From assembly GCF_002343915.1 (NCBI RefSeq), contig NZ_NETK01000001.1:9572001-9636000 (forward strand): a DNA stretch of 64,000 bases. Reading direction: 5' to 3'. Source of the DNA: Nannocystis exedens (GTDB lineage: Bacteria; Myxococcota_A; Polyangia; Nannocystales; Nannocystaceae). The notes under the pieces are model-generated. The model was not told the origin of the DNA and did no database searches. It saw nothing but the letters and a program-made list of their open reading frames with translations. Numbering within the stretch: position 1 is the first letter of the stretch; every line of letters starts with the position of its first letter. This document shows positions 1 through 8,580 of the stretch, one piece after another. A program made the position numbers and the translations under genes.

Positions 1-854
1 GCGCCGAGGTCTCCGCGCGGGCGGCAGACGTCGCGGTCGCAGTAGAGGCCGTCGCTGCACAGGGTGTCGGCGCCGCAGGGGCCGCCCGCCGCGGGCGTGT
101 GGGCGCGGCACTGTCCGGGACAGCCGAGCTCGCCGGTGCAGCGGCCGTCGATGCACTCCTCCCAGCGCTCGCACGCGCCGCCCGGCGCCACCGCCGGGAG
201 CAGGCCGGCCGGGACGGCGCCGCCGAGGCAGCCGGCCGGCAGGACCTCGTGATCGACGGCGCAGGCGGCCTCGGCGAGGAGGCGCAGACAGGCGGCGGCG
301 CGGGCCGGATCGAAGCGGTAGCGGCCCGCCTGCAGGCCGCGCTCGACGCCGAGGAGGACGCGGGCGCGCGGCTGCTCGCGCAGGCATCGCTCGCGCTCGG
401 AGGCGCCGATCTCTCCGCAGCGGACGGCGCGATCGCAGCGCAGCGGCGCGAGGAGGGCGAAGTACTCGGCAGGGTCGCGCGGCGGTGCCGACAATGATGG
501 GAGGCGCGAGGGCGGTGTCGACAATGGTGAATCGCGAGAAAGGGGGGAGTCGGCGGCGGGAAGGGACGGGGCGGGCGAGGCGGGGAGCGAGGTTGCGGCG
601 GTAGGGTCGTGCGGGCTCGCGGGCGAGGAGGACGGCGCGTCGGAGGGCGCGGGCGAGGCGGGGAGCGAGGTTGCGGCGGTAGGGTCGTGCGGGCTCGCGG
701 GCGAGGAGGCGGGGGCGGCCGCCGGATCGGCGGGGGCCGTGGCGGTGGTGGGTGGATCTCGGGCCGGCTCGCGGGCGGCGAGCGGGGTCCGCTCGCCGAC
801 GTCGCCCGGCGTGCAGGCGACGACGCAGGTCAGCGCGAGCAGGGCCGGGCGCAC
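1..854 (-). CDS. Partial Cys-rich secreted lipoprotein, C-terminus beyond the left edge
   Basis: The frame stays open from a GTG at 854 leftwards through base 1, giving 284 visible codons. The N-terminus reads MRPALLALTCVVAC, a short lipoprotein signal with the Cys at residue 14, so the product is probably lipidated and exported. Residues about 18-110 form a Pro/Ala/Ser linker that contains an exact 26-codon duplication (see the repeat at 571-728). The rest is rich in Cys, with pieces such as CERWEECIDGRC and CSDGLYCDRDVC, as in myxobacterial Cys-rich surface proteins. I cannot assign a function. The start rests on the signal peptide, because no clear ribosome binding site is visible. Transcription runs out of the window. 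Confidence 0.72.
   Translation of the reverse strand, partial: MRPALLALTCVVACTPGDVGERTPLAAREPARDPPTTATAPADPAAAPASSPASPHDPTAATSLPASPAPSDAPSSSPASPHDPTAATSLPASPAPSLPAADSPLSRDSPLSTPPSRLPSLSAPPRDPAEYFALLAPLRCDRAVRCGEIGASERERCLREQPRARVLLGVERGLQAGRYRFDPARAAACLRLLAEAACAVDHEVLPAGCLGGAVPAGLLPAVAPGGACERWEECIDGRCTGELGCPGQCRAHTPAAGGPCGADTLCSDGLYCDRDVCRPRGDLG
571..728. repeat. 78-bp direct repeat in a lipoprotein linker
   Basis: The sequence beginning GCGGGCGAGGCGGGGAGCGA at 571 recurs at 649, exactly 78 bp later. The two copies match for about 65 bases. The unit is 26 codons, so it keeps the frame and duplicates the segment around ASPHDPTAATSLPASP in the linker of the left-edge lipoprotein. A shorter imperfect duplication around CGGTGCCGACAATGATGG and CGGTGTCGACAATGGTGA lies at 483-530 in the same linker. 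Confidence 0.8.
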
Positions 855-973
855 GGGCCCACGGTAGCACGGCCGCGGCGGCGCGGGATAGTGTCTCTTC
901 GGACATGTCTGAAAGGACCTGCGGGCTTTCGCGGCGACGGCCGCTCGTCCGCCGCGGACGCGCGCGCGTGGGC

Positions 974-1003
974 TTGACGCTGGCGCGCGGCCGGCGATAG
1001 CGT
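974..1003 (+). promoter_or_regulatory. Possible sigma-70-like promoter just upstream of the ATG at 1010
   Basis: TTGACG at 974-979 is followed, after 16 bases, by GATAGC at 996-1001 (or TAGCGT at 998-1003). The ATG at 1010 lies only about 7-9 bases after the -10 box, so a transcript from here would be leaderless or nearly so. No Shine-Dalgarno sequence precedes this ATG, which agrees with that reading. This is a by-eye match only. Confidence 0.35.
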
Positions 1004-1009
1004 GCCGCA

Positions 1010-2113
1010 ATGCGATCTCCCTCGCCCGTGTGGCTCGTCGCCCTCGCGCTGGCCTGCAACGACGAGTCCGGCGCGGAAGCGACCGGCGCGGCGGGGACGT
1101 ACCCGACGACGCTGCCCAACCTGACGCTGCCGGGCGACCCGGGCGCGACGACCACCGGCGACGGCGGCGAGTCGCAGGGGACAGGCGCGACGACGGGCGC
1201 GGCGACGACGTCGGAGGGCGCGGTGACGACGGGCGGCGGGGGCCCGAAATTCGACCTCGGCGAGGACCCCGGACCGGGCACGACGGGCGGGCCCGACGAC
1301 GCGCTGTGCCCGTGCGCGCCCAAGCTCGACCTCATCTACGTGCTGTCCGACGACCGCGAGCTGTGGACCTACGATCCGCTCGGCAACAGCTTCGCGCTGG
1401 TCGGCCCGCTCGGCTGCCCGACCACCGACGGGACGTTCTCGATGGGCGTCGGCCGCGACGGGTTCGCGTGGATCCAGACGACCATCCCGCAAGGTTTGAG
1501 CAACTACGTCGGCGACCTGTTCCGCCTCGACGTGAGCAATCCGCAGAATTGCGTCGACCCCGGCTACACACCCGGCGCCAACGGATGGATGCACTTCGGG
1601 ATGGCGTTCGTGTCGGCGAGCGCGAGCGACCCGTGCGACGAGCTGTACGGGCAGCACTGGGACGGCCAGGCGGGCCTGTGGTCGGAGGGCGCCGGGGTCG
1701 GCAAGCTCGGGGTGTTCGACCCGGTGGCGATGCAGATGAACACGCTCGGGACGACGAACTACAACGGGGCGGAGCTGACGGGGACCGGCGACGGCCGCCT
1801 CTACGCGTTCGGCGGGGTGCCGAACGCGAAGCTGATCCAGTTCGACAAGCAGACGGCGCAGGCGATCGAGACGCTGCCGTTCAACAACCTGCCGCTGACG
1901 AACGCGTTCGCGTTCGCGTTCTGGGGCGGCGACTTCTACTTCTTCACCCTCGCCGACCCGAACGGCCAGACGGGCAACAGCAAGGTGACGAAGCTCGACT
2001 ACGACGACAGCGACAACAGCGGCAAGGCGCTGACGACGGTCCACGCGAACGCGCCGATCCGCATCGTCGGGGCGGGGGTGTCGACCTGCGCGCCGATCGA
2101 GCCGCCGGGGTGA
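1010..2113 (+). CDS. Secreted lipoprotein, possibly a beta-propeller
   Basis: The 367-residue product starts MRSPSPVWLVALALAC, a lipoprotein signal with the acceptor Cys at 16. Residues about 20-90 are a Thr/Gly/Asp linker typical of myxobacterial lipoproteins. The folded part opens with a CPC pair followed by LDLIYVLSDDRELWTYDP and continues with repeated strand-like stretches in which aromatic residues follow short Asp/Gly turns. This suggests a kelch- or WD-like sheet protein, but I cannot name a family. It stands alone on the plus strand between the divergent left-edge lipoprotein and the ATPase at 2167. An outer-membrane or surface location is inferred from the lipobox. Confidence 0.72.
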   Translation: MRSPSPVWLVALALACNDESGAEATGAAGTYPTTLPNLTLPGDPGATTTGDGGESQGTGATTGAATTSEGAVTTGGGGPKFDLGEDPGPGTTGGPDDALCPCAPKLDLIYVLSDDRELWTYDPLGNSFALVGPLGCPTTDGTFSMGVGRDGFAWIQTTIPQGLSNYVGDLFRLDVSNPQNCVDPGYTPGANGWMHFGMAFVSASASDPCDELYGQHWDGQAGLWSEGAGVGKLGVFDPVAMQMNTLGTTNYNGAELTGTGDGRLYAFGGVPNAKLIQFDKQTAQAIETLPFNNLPLTNAFAFAFWGGDFYFFTLADPNGQTGNSKVTKLDYDDSDNSGKALTTVHANAPIRIVGAGVSTCAPIEPPG

Positions 2114-2166
2114 GGCGGGCTCGCCCGTTCGTGCGAGCGCTGCGAATCGCGTGAGAAAGGACAGCC

Positions 2167-3819
2167 GTGCCCCTCTACGAAACGATCGAGCTTCACTTTC
2201 GCCCGATCGCCGGCGCGAAGGTGCAACACCTGGCGATCCCGGTCGCCCCCATCAACGTGTTCGTCGGCCCCAACTCGTCCGGCAAGAGCACGGCGCTCCA
2301 CGAGCTCGCCGGACAACGCAGGCAGCGCCTCATCGTGTGCGAGCGAACGTTGCGCGCCGATCGGGCCCAGCTCCTCGAATGGGCCCTCGCAGTGCACGGG
2401 GAGCCTCTCCTGGACCGCCTCACCGATTTGATGAAACTCGCCGGCCCTTCCGCCTATGCCATGAACAGGCGCGAAGCGGACCTGCGGAGTGACAAGTTCG
2501 CTCATTCGCTGTTCTCCGGGTTCGAGTCCGCCCAGCGCCTCGTGCTGTCGGTCACCCGGAGCATCGACGAAATCGCGGGTGGCGAGCGAAGAGCGCTCAA
2601 GGAGCATCCCGTGAGCCGCCTCGACGGTCTTTTCCGGGATGCGGAGGCCACGGCCCGGTTCCATGCCCTGCTCTCCGAGATGTTCGGCCTGTTCCCGGTC
2701 ATCGATGCGCTAGCCGGGCCGCTCAAGCTACGGTTGTCACGAACACCTCCGCCCGAAGACGTCGGCCGGTTGATTCGACGCGAGAGCGAGGACTTCATGG
2801 ACGCGACGTTGTCGCCCCGCGATCTCTCCGACGGTACCAGGAGCTACGTGGGGCTCTGGGGGCATTTGTTCTCGGGGAAAGAGCGGCTGATCTTCCTCGA
2901 CGAGGCCGGCGCGTTTCTTCATCCTCCGCTCGCCCGCAAGCTGGGCAAGCAGCTCACACACCTGGCGATCGAGCGCGACGGGCACGTGTTCGCCGCCACC
3001 CACAGCCCCGACTTCGTGTTCGGATGCGTCCAGGCGGGCTGCCAGTCGAACGTCATCCGGCTCACCTACCGCGACGGGGCATCGACGGCGCGCCTGTTGT
3101 CGACGGGCGACCTGCTGCCGCTCATGCGCGACCCGCTGCTGCGCTCGGCGAACATCCTCTCCGGCCTGTTCTACGACGGCGCGGTCGTCTGCGAAGCGGA
3201 CGCCGACCGCGCGTTCTATCAGGAGATCAACGAGCGGCTCCTCGATCAGCGGGAGGGCCTCGAGAGCTGCCACTTCGTAAACGCGCAGAACTGGCAGACG
3301 ATCCCGAGGATCGCCGGTGCGCTTCGTCGGCTGGGGATCCCGGCCGTGATGCTGGTCGATCTCGACGCGGTGATCCACGACGACGCGAAGACGCTGCTCG
3401 CGGCGGCGGGGGTGCCCGAGACGATCGCGCGCGGCATGGGCCAGATGCGCGGCGATCTGGCGCGGGGCGTGGAAGATCGCAAGCGGCTGAAGTCGCTCGG
3501 ATTGCACGCGGTCCCGGCCGAGCTCCGCGAGGGGTGGGAGAAATACCTGCGAGACCTCGAGGAGTACGGGATCTTCGCGGTGCCCGTGGGCGAGCTCGAA
3601 GGATGGTTCCCCGAGCTGGAGATCCCGCGCGACGACAAGAGAGAGTGGATCGTCCGGATGTTCGCGCGCATGGGCTCCGATCCCGGTGATTCGAGCTATG
3701 TCCGACCGTCGAGCGATGGGCCGTGGACATTCATGCGGACGATCGCGCGATGGATCCTCGATCCCAGGCGGCGAGGCATGCCGCCGCTCCTCGGCACCGA
3801 GCGCGAAGACTGCCATTAG
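2167..3819 (+). CDS. OLD-like ATPase with a TOPRIM-like C-terminal half
   Basis: The 550-residue protein has an ABC-type ATPase half followed by a TOPRIM-like half, the plan of OLD-family nucleases and of GajA from Gabija defence. The Walker A GPNSSGKST lies at residues 34-42. A possible signature LSDGTRSY is at about 218, Walker B LIFLDE at about 241-246, and the H-loop ATHSPD at about 277. In the second half VVCEADADRAFY (about 339) and MLVDLDAV (about 395) fit the Glu and DxD positions of a TOPRIM fold. The start is a GTG preceded by AAAGGA at about 8 nt. No GajB-like helicase or other partner is adjacent. By eye its third codon positions are less GC-rich than those of its neighbours, which suggests transfer. 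Defence or DNA repair is plausible; the substrate is unknown. Confidence 0.8.
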   Translation: MPLYETIELHFRPIAGAKVQHLAIPVAPINVFVGPNSSGKSTALHELAGQRRQRLIVCERTLRADRAQLLEWALAVHGEPLLDRLTDLMKLAGPSAYAMNRREADLRSDKFAHSLFSGFESAQRLVLSVTRSIDEIAGGERRALKEHPVSRLDGLFRDAEATARFHALLSEMFGLFPVIDALAGPLKLRLSRTPPPEDVGRLIRRESEDFMDATLSPRDLSDGTRSYVGLWGHLFSGKERLIFLDEAGAFLHPPLARKLGKQLTHLAIERDGHVFAATHSPDFVFGCVQAGCQSNVIRLTYRDGASTARLLSTGDLLPLMRDPLLRSANILSGLFYDGAVVCEADADRAFYQEINERLLDQREGLESCHFVNAQNWQTIPRIAGALRRLGIPAVMLVDLDAVIHDDAKTLLAAAGVPETIARGMGQMRGDLARGVEDRKRLKSLGLHAVPAELREGWEKYLRDLEEYGIFAVPVGELEGWFPELEIPRDDKREWIVRMFARMGSDPGDSSYVRPSSDGPWTFMRTIARWILDPRRRGMPPLLGTEREDCH

Positions 3820-3883
3820 GCCGGTCGTCGACCGCGGAGCCGGTGCGCAATGCGACCGGCGAGGCGGTCATCGACGTCATGGT

Positions 3884-5578
3884 TCAGGGCGCCGGAGGTT
3901 GTTCCTTCGTCGCGGGCACCACGGCGGTCGCGGCGGTCTTGTCCTGGTAGGCCAGCGAGTGGGCGGCCATCTCGGCCATGCGCAGCGCCATGATGCGCTC
4001 GGCCATCACGGCGCCGTCGGCTCCGTGGCGCAGCAGGTGCTCGACCTCGGCCTCGGAGTGGCCGCGGGCGATGATGGTCATGTCGGGCTTGGCCTCGCGC
4101 AGGCGGGCGACGACCTCGCCGGCTTCGAGGGCCTGCGGGATGGCGAGCATGGCGAGGCGGACCTGGGCGGGCCGAGTCTCGGCGAGGACGCGGGGGTTGG
4201 CCGCGTTGCCGCAGATCGCCGGGATGCCGCGCGCCCGGGCGCGATCGACGAGGTCGGGGTCGGTGTCGACGACCAGCAGCGGCGTGCCGCGCTCGCGCAA
4301 GATCTGGGCGATCGCGCGGCCGACCCGCCCGTAGCCGATGAGCAGCACGAACGGGCCCTCGGGGGCCGGCGGGCCGGACGCGACCACGGCCCGCTCCTCG
4401 GCCTCGACCCGATCGCGGCGGCGTTGCCAGCGGTCGAGGGCGACGAACAGCAGCGGGTTGCAGAGGATCGTGAGGATGGCGCCGGCGAGGATCAGGTCGC
4501 GGGCCTCGGTCGGCATGAGGTCGAGCTCGACGCCGAGGCCGGCGAGGATGAACGAGAACTCGCCGATCTGCGCCAAACTGACGGAGATCGTCAGCGCGGT
4601 GGCGAAGGGGCGGCGAAACGCCAGCACCAGCGCCAGCGCGGCGAGCGACTTGCCGATGATGATGATCCCGCAGGTCGCGAGCACGAGCAGCGGCTGGTCG
4701 ACGAGGATCCGCGGGTCGAACAGCATGCCGACGGAGACGAAGAACAGCACGGCGAAGGCGTCGCGCAGCGGCAGCGAGTCGCTCGCGGCCTTGTGGCTGA
4801 ACTCGGACTCGGTCAGCAGCATGCCGGCGAAGAAGGCGCCGAGCGCCAGCGAGACGTTGAACAGGAGCGCCGCGCCGAGAGCCACGCCGAGGGCGATCGC
4901 CAGCACGCACAGCGTGAACAGCTCGCGTGAGCCGGTGCCTGCGATCTGCTCGAGCATCCAGGGGATCGCCCGCCGGCCGACGACGAGCATGAGGGCGAGG
5001 AAGCCGGCGACCTTGACGAGGGTGAGGACCAGCGCGAGCCACGGATCGCCGCCTTCCCCGCCGGCGATCGCGGGCACGAGCACGAGCGCGAGCACCGTCG
5101 CGAGGTCCTCGACGATGAGCCAGCCGATGGCGATCTTGCCGCGCGGGCTGTCGAGCAGGCGCCGCTCCTCGAGCGCGCGCAGCAGCACGACGGTGCTGGC
5201 GACCGACAGCGCCAGGCCGAACATCAAGCCGGCGCTGGCCGACCAGCCGAGCAGCCAGCCGAGGCCGGCGCCGAGGCCGGTGGCGATCGCGATCTGGACG
5301 ACGGCGCCGGGGACCGCGATCGACTTGACGTCGAGCAGGTCGCGCAACGAAAAGTGCAGGCCGACGCCGAACATCAGCAGGATGACGCCGATCTCCGACA
5401 GCTCGTTGGCCAGCGCGGTGTCGGCGACGATCCCCGGGGTGTGCGGGCCGACGACGATGCCCGCGGCGAGGTAGCCGACGAGCGGCGACAGCCGGGCGCG
5501 CGTCGCCAATGCGCCGAGCGCGAACGCGGCGACCAGGCCAGCGGCGATCGTGTCGAGCAGGGGGGTGTGATGGAGCAT
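3884..5578 (-). CDS. ybaL: YbaL/KefB-type cation:proton antiporter with TrkA-N domain
   Basis: The 564-residue protein is a CPA2 antiporter close to E. coli YbaL (558 residues) in length and sequence. The start MLHHTPLLDTIAAGLV aligns with the YbaL start; an upstream in-frame ATG at 5590 is less likely. About 12-13 membrane segments span residues 1-390 and include the conserved GVILLMFGVGLHFS. A cytoplasmic Rossmann domain follows at about 415-530, with LIGYGRVGRAIAQ as the nucleotide-binding GxGxxG loop and a later Asp in VVDTDPD. The family exchanges K+ or Na+ for H+ under control of nucleotide binding; that role is inferred from the family. The gene appears monocistronic, with a long gene-free stretch upstream. 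Confidence 0.92.
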   Translation of the reverse strand: MLHHTPLLDTIAAGLVAAFALGALATRARLSPLVGYLAAGIVVGPHTPGIVADTALANELSEIGVILLMFGVGLHFSLRDLLDVKSIAVPGAVVQIAIATGLGAGLGWLLGWSASAGLMFGLALSVASTVVLLRALEERRLLDSPRGKIAIGWLIVEDLATVLALVLVPAIAGGEGGDPWLALVLTLVKVAGFLALMLVVGRRAIPWMLEQIAGTGSRELFTLCVLAIALGVALGAALLFNVSLALGAFFAGMLLTESEFSHKAASDSLPLRDAFAVLFFVSVGMLFDPRILVDQPLLVLATCGIIIIGKSLAALALVLAFRRPFATALTISVSLAQIGEFSFILAGLGVELDLMPTEARDLILAGAILTILCNPLLFVALDRWQRRRDRVEAEERAVVASGPPAPEGPFVLLIGYGRVGRAIAQILRERGTPLLVVDTDPDLVDRARARGIPAICGNAANPRVLAETRPAQVRLAMLAIPQALEAGEVVARLREAKPDMTIIARGHSEAEVEHLLRHGADGAVMAERIMALRMAEMAAHSLAYQDKTAATAVVPATKEQPPAP

Positions 5579-6195
5579 CGCTGCGGGCATGCGAACCGCG
5601 GCGGGCCGCGTCGCCGATCGAGGGGATACGGCAAAAGCCGGGCCACGCTCGCCGCGAAGATGGATTCGGGGCCGCAAGCCAGCGGGCCCCGCCGGTGAAA
5701 TCGCAGGACCGGCGAGCGAGCCCGACCGCAGGCGCCCGTCGCAGGTCGCGCGCTGCGGACGGGCGAGCGGCGAGATGTCCTTGCGGACATGTCATGTCGG
5801 GGGGCCAGGGCAGCGGGGCGAGCGACCGGAGGGCCGTCGCGGGCGCCAGGACGGCGAAATCGCGGGCGCGCCGGCCGACGAGGGGCGAGATGTCCTTGCG
5901 GACATGTCACTCGGCCGGCGAGCGCGGCGAAACGGCGAGATGGGCCAGGTCGGGCGGATGGAGGCTCGCGCCGGTGTCATGCGCGCCGCGTCGCGGACGA
6001 TCGATTCGAGGACGGCGCCCGCGGAGGCCTGCGTCGGAGAATGAGCGCGCGGGCGGGTCCGCCGACGAGCGCCGGGATCGTCCAACGAGGGCAGGGGAAA
6101 TATCGCCATTGCTTGCGCCGGTGGCATGAGCGCCGCGGACGCGCTGGGCGAGAGGCGGGCTCGTGGTATGGTGCGAGGCGTCCAGGGAGTGCGTC
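5579..6195. other. Gene-free stretch with two near-identical palindromic repeat sites
   Basis: No reading frame here has convincing protein features; the open frames are Arg/Pro-rich products of GC-rich DNA. The stretch carries two copies of GAGATGTCCTTGCGGACATG (5773-5792 and 5888-5907). They belong to the dispersed repeat family described in the findings. It should also contain the promoters of the minus-strand ybaL-like gene and the plus-strand SMR gene. A TATGGT at about 6167 upstream of the SMR start could be a -10 box, but I see no matching -35 box. Confidence 0.5.
6184..6189 (+). promoter_or_regulatory. Ribosome binding site fixing a TTG start
   Basis: AGGGAG at 6184-6189 lies 6 nt before TTG at 6196. 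This spacing, together with the alignment of the product with EmrE-size SMR proteins, makes TTG the likely start in preference to the upstream GTG at 6163. Confidence 0.6.
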
Positions 6196-6528
6196 TTGGC
6201 GTACCTGTTCCTGTCGGCCGCGATCGTCTTCGAGGTGATCGCCACCTCGTTCCTGCGCTTCACGGCGGGGGAGCGAGCGGCGTGGTGGTCGTACCCGGTC
6301 GTGGCCGGCGGATACGTGCTGGCGTTCGTCGCGCTCGCGCTCGCGCTCGGCCGCGGGATCCCGCTGGGGATCGCCTACGCCGTGTGGGCGGGGGTCGGCG
6401 TGGTGCTGGTCGCGCTCGTCAGCCGGTTCGTGTTCGCCGAGACGCTGACCGGGGCGCAGCTGGTCGGCATCGGCCTGGTGGTCGCGGGGGTCGTGCTGCT
6501 CGAGCTCGGCGGCGGACACGAGGGCTGA
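6196..6528 (+). CDS. Small multidrug resistance (SMR) family transporter
   Basis: The product is 110 residues, the size of EmrE, when started at the TTG preceded by AGGGAG. Four membrane segments are visible. Key family features are the membrane Glu in AIVFEVIATSFLRF (residue about 12, matching EmrE Glu14) and GIPLGIAYAVWAGVGVVL, which matches the IPTGIAYAIWSGVGIVL segment of EmrE. SMR proteins work as antiparallel dimers in the inner membrane and exchange protons for cationic drugs or, in the Gdx branch, guanidinium; which applies here cannot be told by eye. It stands alone, followed by two clusters of palindromic repeat units. Confidence 0.9.
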   Translation: MAYLFLSAAIVFEVIATSFLRFTAGERAAWWSYPVVAGGYVLAFVALALALGRGIPLGIAYAVWAGVGVVLVALVSRFVFAETLTGAQLVGIGLVVAGVVLLELGGGHEG

Positions 6529-6543
6529 CCGGCGTCGCTGCGA

Positions 6544-6621
6544 TATGTTCCAAGAGACATGTCATGACCACGCGTCGGCCGCGCGCGGGACAGTCTCCCG
6601 GGACATGTCTCAAGGGGCAGA
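6544..6621. repeat. Cluster of 14-bp-period palindromic repeat units
   Basis: Cores TATG at 6544 and CATG at 6558 are 14 bp apart, and CATG at 6604 and CAGA at 6618 are again 14 bp apart. A further unit, GGACAGTCTCCC, near 6588 has lost one base. The cluster lies between the SMR gene and the end of the histidine kinase gene and covers the kinase stop codon at 6610-6612. Confidence 0.75.
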
Positions 6622-8151
6622 AAAACCCTCGTCGGCCGGCGCGTCCTCGCCGCCCGGGCCGTGGGCGAGGGGCAGGGTGATGGTGAACTCGGCGCCGGCG
6701 TGGTCGCTGGCGACCGACATGCGGCCGTCGTGGGCGTCGATGATGCTGCGGGCGATCGAGAGGCCGAGGCCGAGGCCCTTCTTGCCGCCGCGCACGGTCG
6801 ACCAGAACGGCTCGAAGATGTGCGGGAGGTCGGCGTCGTCGATCCCGGGGCCGTGGTCGCGGACGGAGAAGCGGACCTGGCCGTCGACGATGTCGCCCGC
6901 GACGACGACCTCCTGGCCGGAGGCGCTGAACTTGATCGCGTTGTCGAGGAGGTTGCCGAACACCTGGGCGATCCGGGTGCGGTCGCAGAACAGCGGGGCC
7001 TGGGCCATCCGCAGGCGAGCGACGAGGCGCACGCCCTTCTTGTCGGCGAGCGGCTTCTGCAGCGCGAGGGCCTCCTCGAGGATCTCGCGGGCGTCGGCGA
7101 CCTCGCGCTCGAGCACGGTGGTCCGGCCGGCCTGGGCGCCGGCGAGGTCGAGCAGGTTCTCGGTGAGGCGCTCGATGCGGGCGGCGCTGCGCTGGATGAC
7201 GGCCACGTTCTCCTCGGCGTCGCGCAGCTTCTTGACCAGGACGGTGGCGCCGAGGGTGATGGCGCTGAGCGGGTTGCGGAGGTCGTGCGAGACGACGGTG
7301 AGCACGTCCTCGCGGGCCTGGCTGGCGCGCAGGGCCTCGGCGTGCTGGCGGGCGTTGTCGAGGGCGAGGGCGATCCGGTCGGCGAGGCGGCGCGCGAGCT
7401 CGAGGTCGTCGTCGTCGAGGCGGCGCGCGGCGAGGATCCGGACGACCCCGAGCGCGCGGTCGCGGGCGATCAGCGGCGCGAGGATGCCGGCGCGCAGGCC
7501 GAGGTCGCGGAGCGGCGGGTCGAGGGGGCCGAGGTCGGCGACGAGGCGGGCTCGGCTGTCCTGAAGGACTTCCCAGACGCGATCTTGCAACGGGAAGAGG
7601 TCGTGCAGCGGCCGCGCGAGCGCGGCCGGGTCGGCGTGGGCGAGGCCGAGGAGGCGCAGCTCGTCCTCGCCGCCGAGCAGCGAGACGAGGCAGAAGTCGC
7701 CCAGGCGCGGGACCAGCAGCTCGGCGCCGAGCTGGGCGACGCGGGCGAGCTCGAGGGACTCGAGCAGCACGCGGCCGGCCTCGTCGAGCAGCTCGGCGGC
7801 GACGAGGCGGCGGCGCTCGGCGGTGAGGTCGGCGAGGACGGCGACGACGGCGAGGATCGATCCGCCGGCGTCGCGCACCGGCACCGCGCGCACGCGGACG
7901 TAGGTGACCCGACCGCTGTCGCCGACGCGGCGGACCTCCTCGTCGACGACGGCGCCGGCGAGGCAGCGGGCGATGGGGTGGCGCCGGGGGTCGTCGGGGA
8001 AGTGAGCGAGGAGGGCGGCCGCGGACCCGGTGGCGGCGACGACGGCGCCGTGCGGCGGGACGGCGACGACGACGTCGAGGCCGCCGAGACCGGCGAGCGC
8101 GTCGACGATCCGGCGCGCGGGATCGGGGAGGAGAGCGGCAGGCTCGCGCAT
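6610..8151 (-). CDS. Orphan sensor histidine kinase (PAS-GAF-HisKA-HATPase)
   Basis: The 513-residue soluble kinase starts MREPAALLPDPARR at 8151. A PAS-like domain spans about 10-125, a GAF-like domain about 140-265, HisKA follows with VVSHDLRNPLSAI (phosphoacceptor His289), and the ATPase domain has N-box NLLDNAIKFS (about 399), DHGPGID, the F-box FEPFW and GLGLGLSI. All catalytic motifs are intact. No membrane segment is visible, so it should sense a cytoplasmic signal. No response regulator lies nearby, which is common in myxobacteria. The frame stays open upstream through a 36-bp minisatellite, but that part is Arg/Pro-rich and looks non-coding. The last codons and the stop lie in a palindromic repeat cluster. 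Confidence 0.9.
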   Translation of the reverse strand: MREPAALLPDPARRIVDALAGLGGLDVVVAVPPHGAVVAATGSAAALLAHFPDDPRRHPIARCLAGAVVDEEVRRVGDSGRVTYVRVRAVPVRDAGGSILAVVAVLADLTAERRRLVAAELLDEAGRVLLESLELARVAQLGAELLVPRLGDFCLVSLLGGEDELRLLGLAHADPAALARPLHDLFPLQDRVWEVLQDSRARLVADLGPLDPPLRDLGLRAGILAPLIARDRALGVVRILAARRLDDDDLELARRLADRIALALDNARQHAEALRASQAREDVLTVVSHDLRNPLSAITLGATVLVKKLRDAEENVAVIQRSAARIERLTENLLDLAGAQAGRTTVLEREVADAREILEEALALQKPLADKKGVRLVARLRMAQAPLFCDRTRIAQVFGNLLDNAIKFSASGQEVVVAGDIVDGQVRFSVRDHGPGIDDADLPHIFEPFWSTVRGGKKGLGLGLSIARSIIDAHDGRMSVASDHAGAEFTITLPLAHGPGGEDAPADEGFSAP

Positions 8152-8276
8152 TCCAAATCCAACGTAGCACCCGCGGCGGTCGCACTCGGCGCCGGTGTGG
8201 ATGGGCGCACGTGGGCGCTTCGCCGCCGCTTCCCGCTTTCGCTGCGGAGCCGGCGCCGGTGCGGCGACGTCGTCGC

Positions 8277-8580
8277 GAGCTCGTGCGTGGAGGTCGAGGG
8301 CTGCGCGTGCCGACCGGACGTCGCACGGGTCGGGTGCGTGGCGGTCGAGAGCTGCGCGCGAGGCGACGGCGCGTCGCAGCGGTCGGGTGCGTGGTCGAGG
8401 GCTGCCAGGCGACGGGCGTCGCAAGGGTCGAGTGCGCGGAGGTCGAGGTCTGCGTCGCAAGGGCCGAGTGCGCGGAGGTCGACGGCTGCGTCGCAAGGGT
8501 CGAGTGCGCGGAGGTCGACGTCTGCGCGCGGCGACCGGGCGTCGCAAGGTCGAGCGCGTGGAGGTCGACGGCTGCGCGGC
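8277..8580. repeat. Minisatellite with 36-bp period between the kinase and peptidase genes
   Basis: Copies beginning GCGTCGCAAGGG start at 8416, 8452 and 8488, exactly 36 bp apart, each carrying GAGTGCGCGGAGGTCGA. More diverged copies extend on both sides, from about 8277 to 8580. The period is a multiple of 3, so it leaves open frames on both strands. The translated products are low-complexity Arg/Ser/Pro peptides with no recognisable domain. The whole 8152-8580 stretch otherwise holds only the presumed kinase promoter and the end of the peptidase transcript. Confidence 0.8.

Noticed and set aside
6163..6195. N-terminal extension MVWCEASRECV of the SMR protein
   Set aside because: The ribosome binding site AGGGAG sits inside this stretch, and the SMR family length fits the TTG at 6196.
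8416..8523. CRISPR-like 36-bp direct repeats
   Set aside because: The 36-bp copies are contiguous with no spacers between them, so this is a minisatellite.
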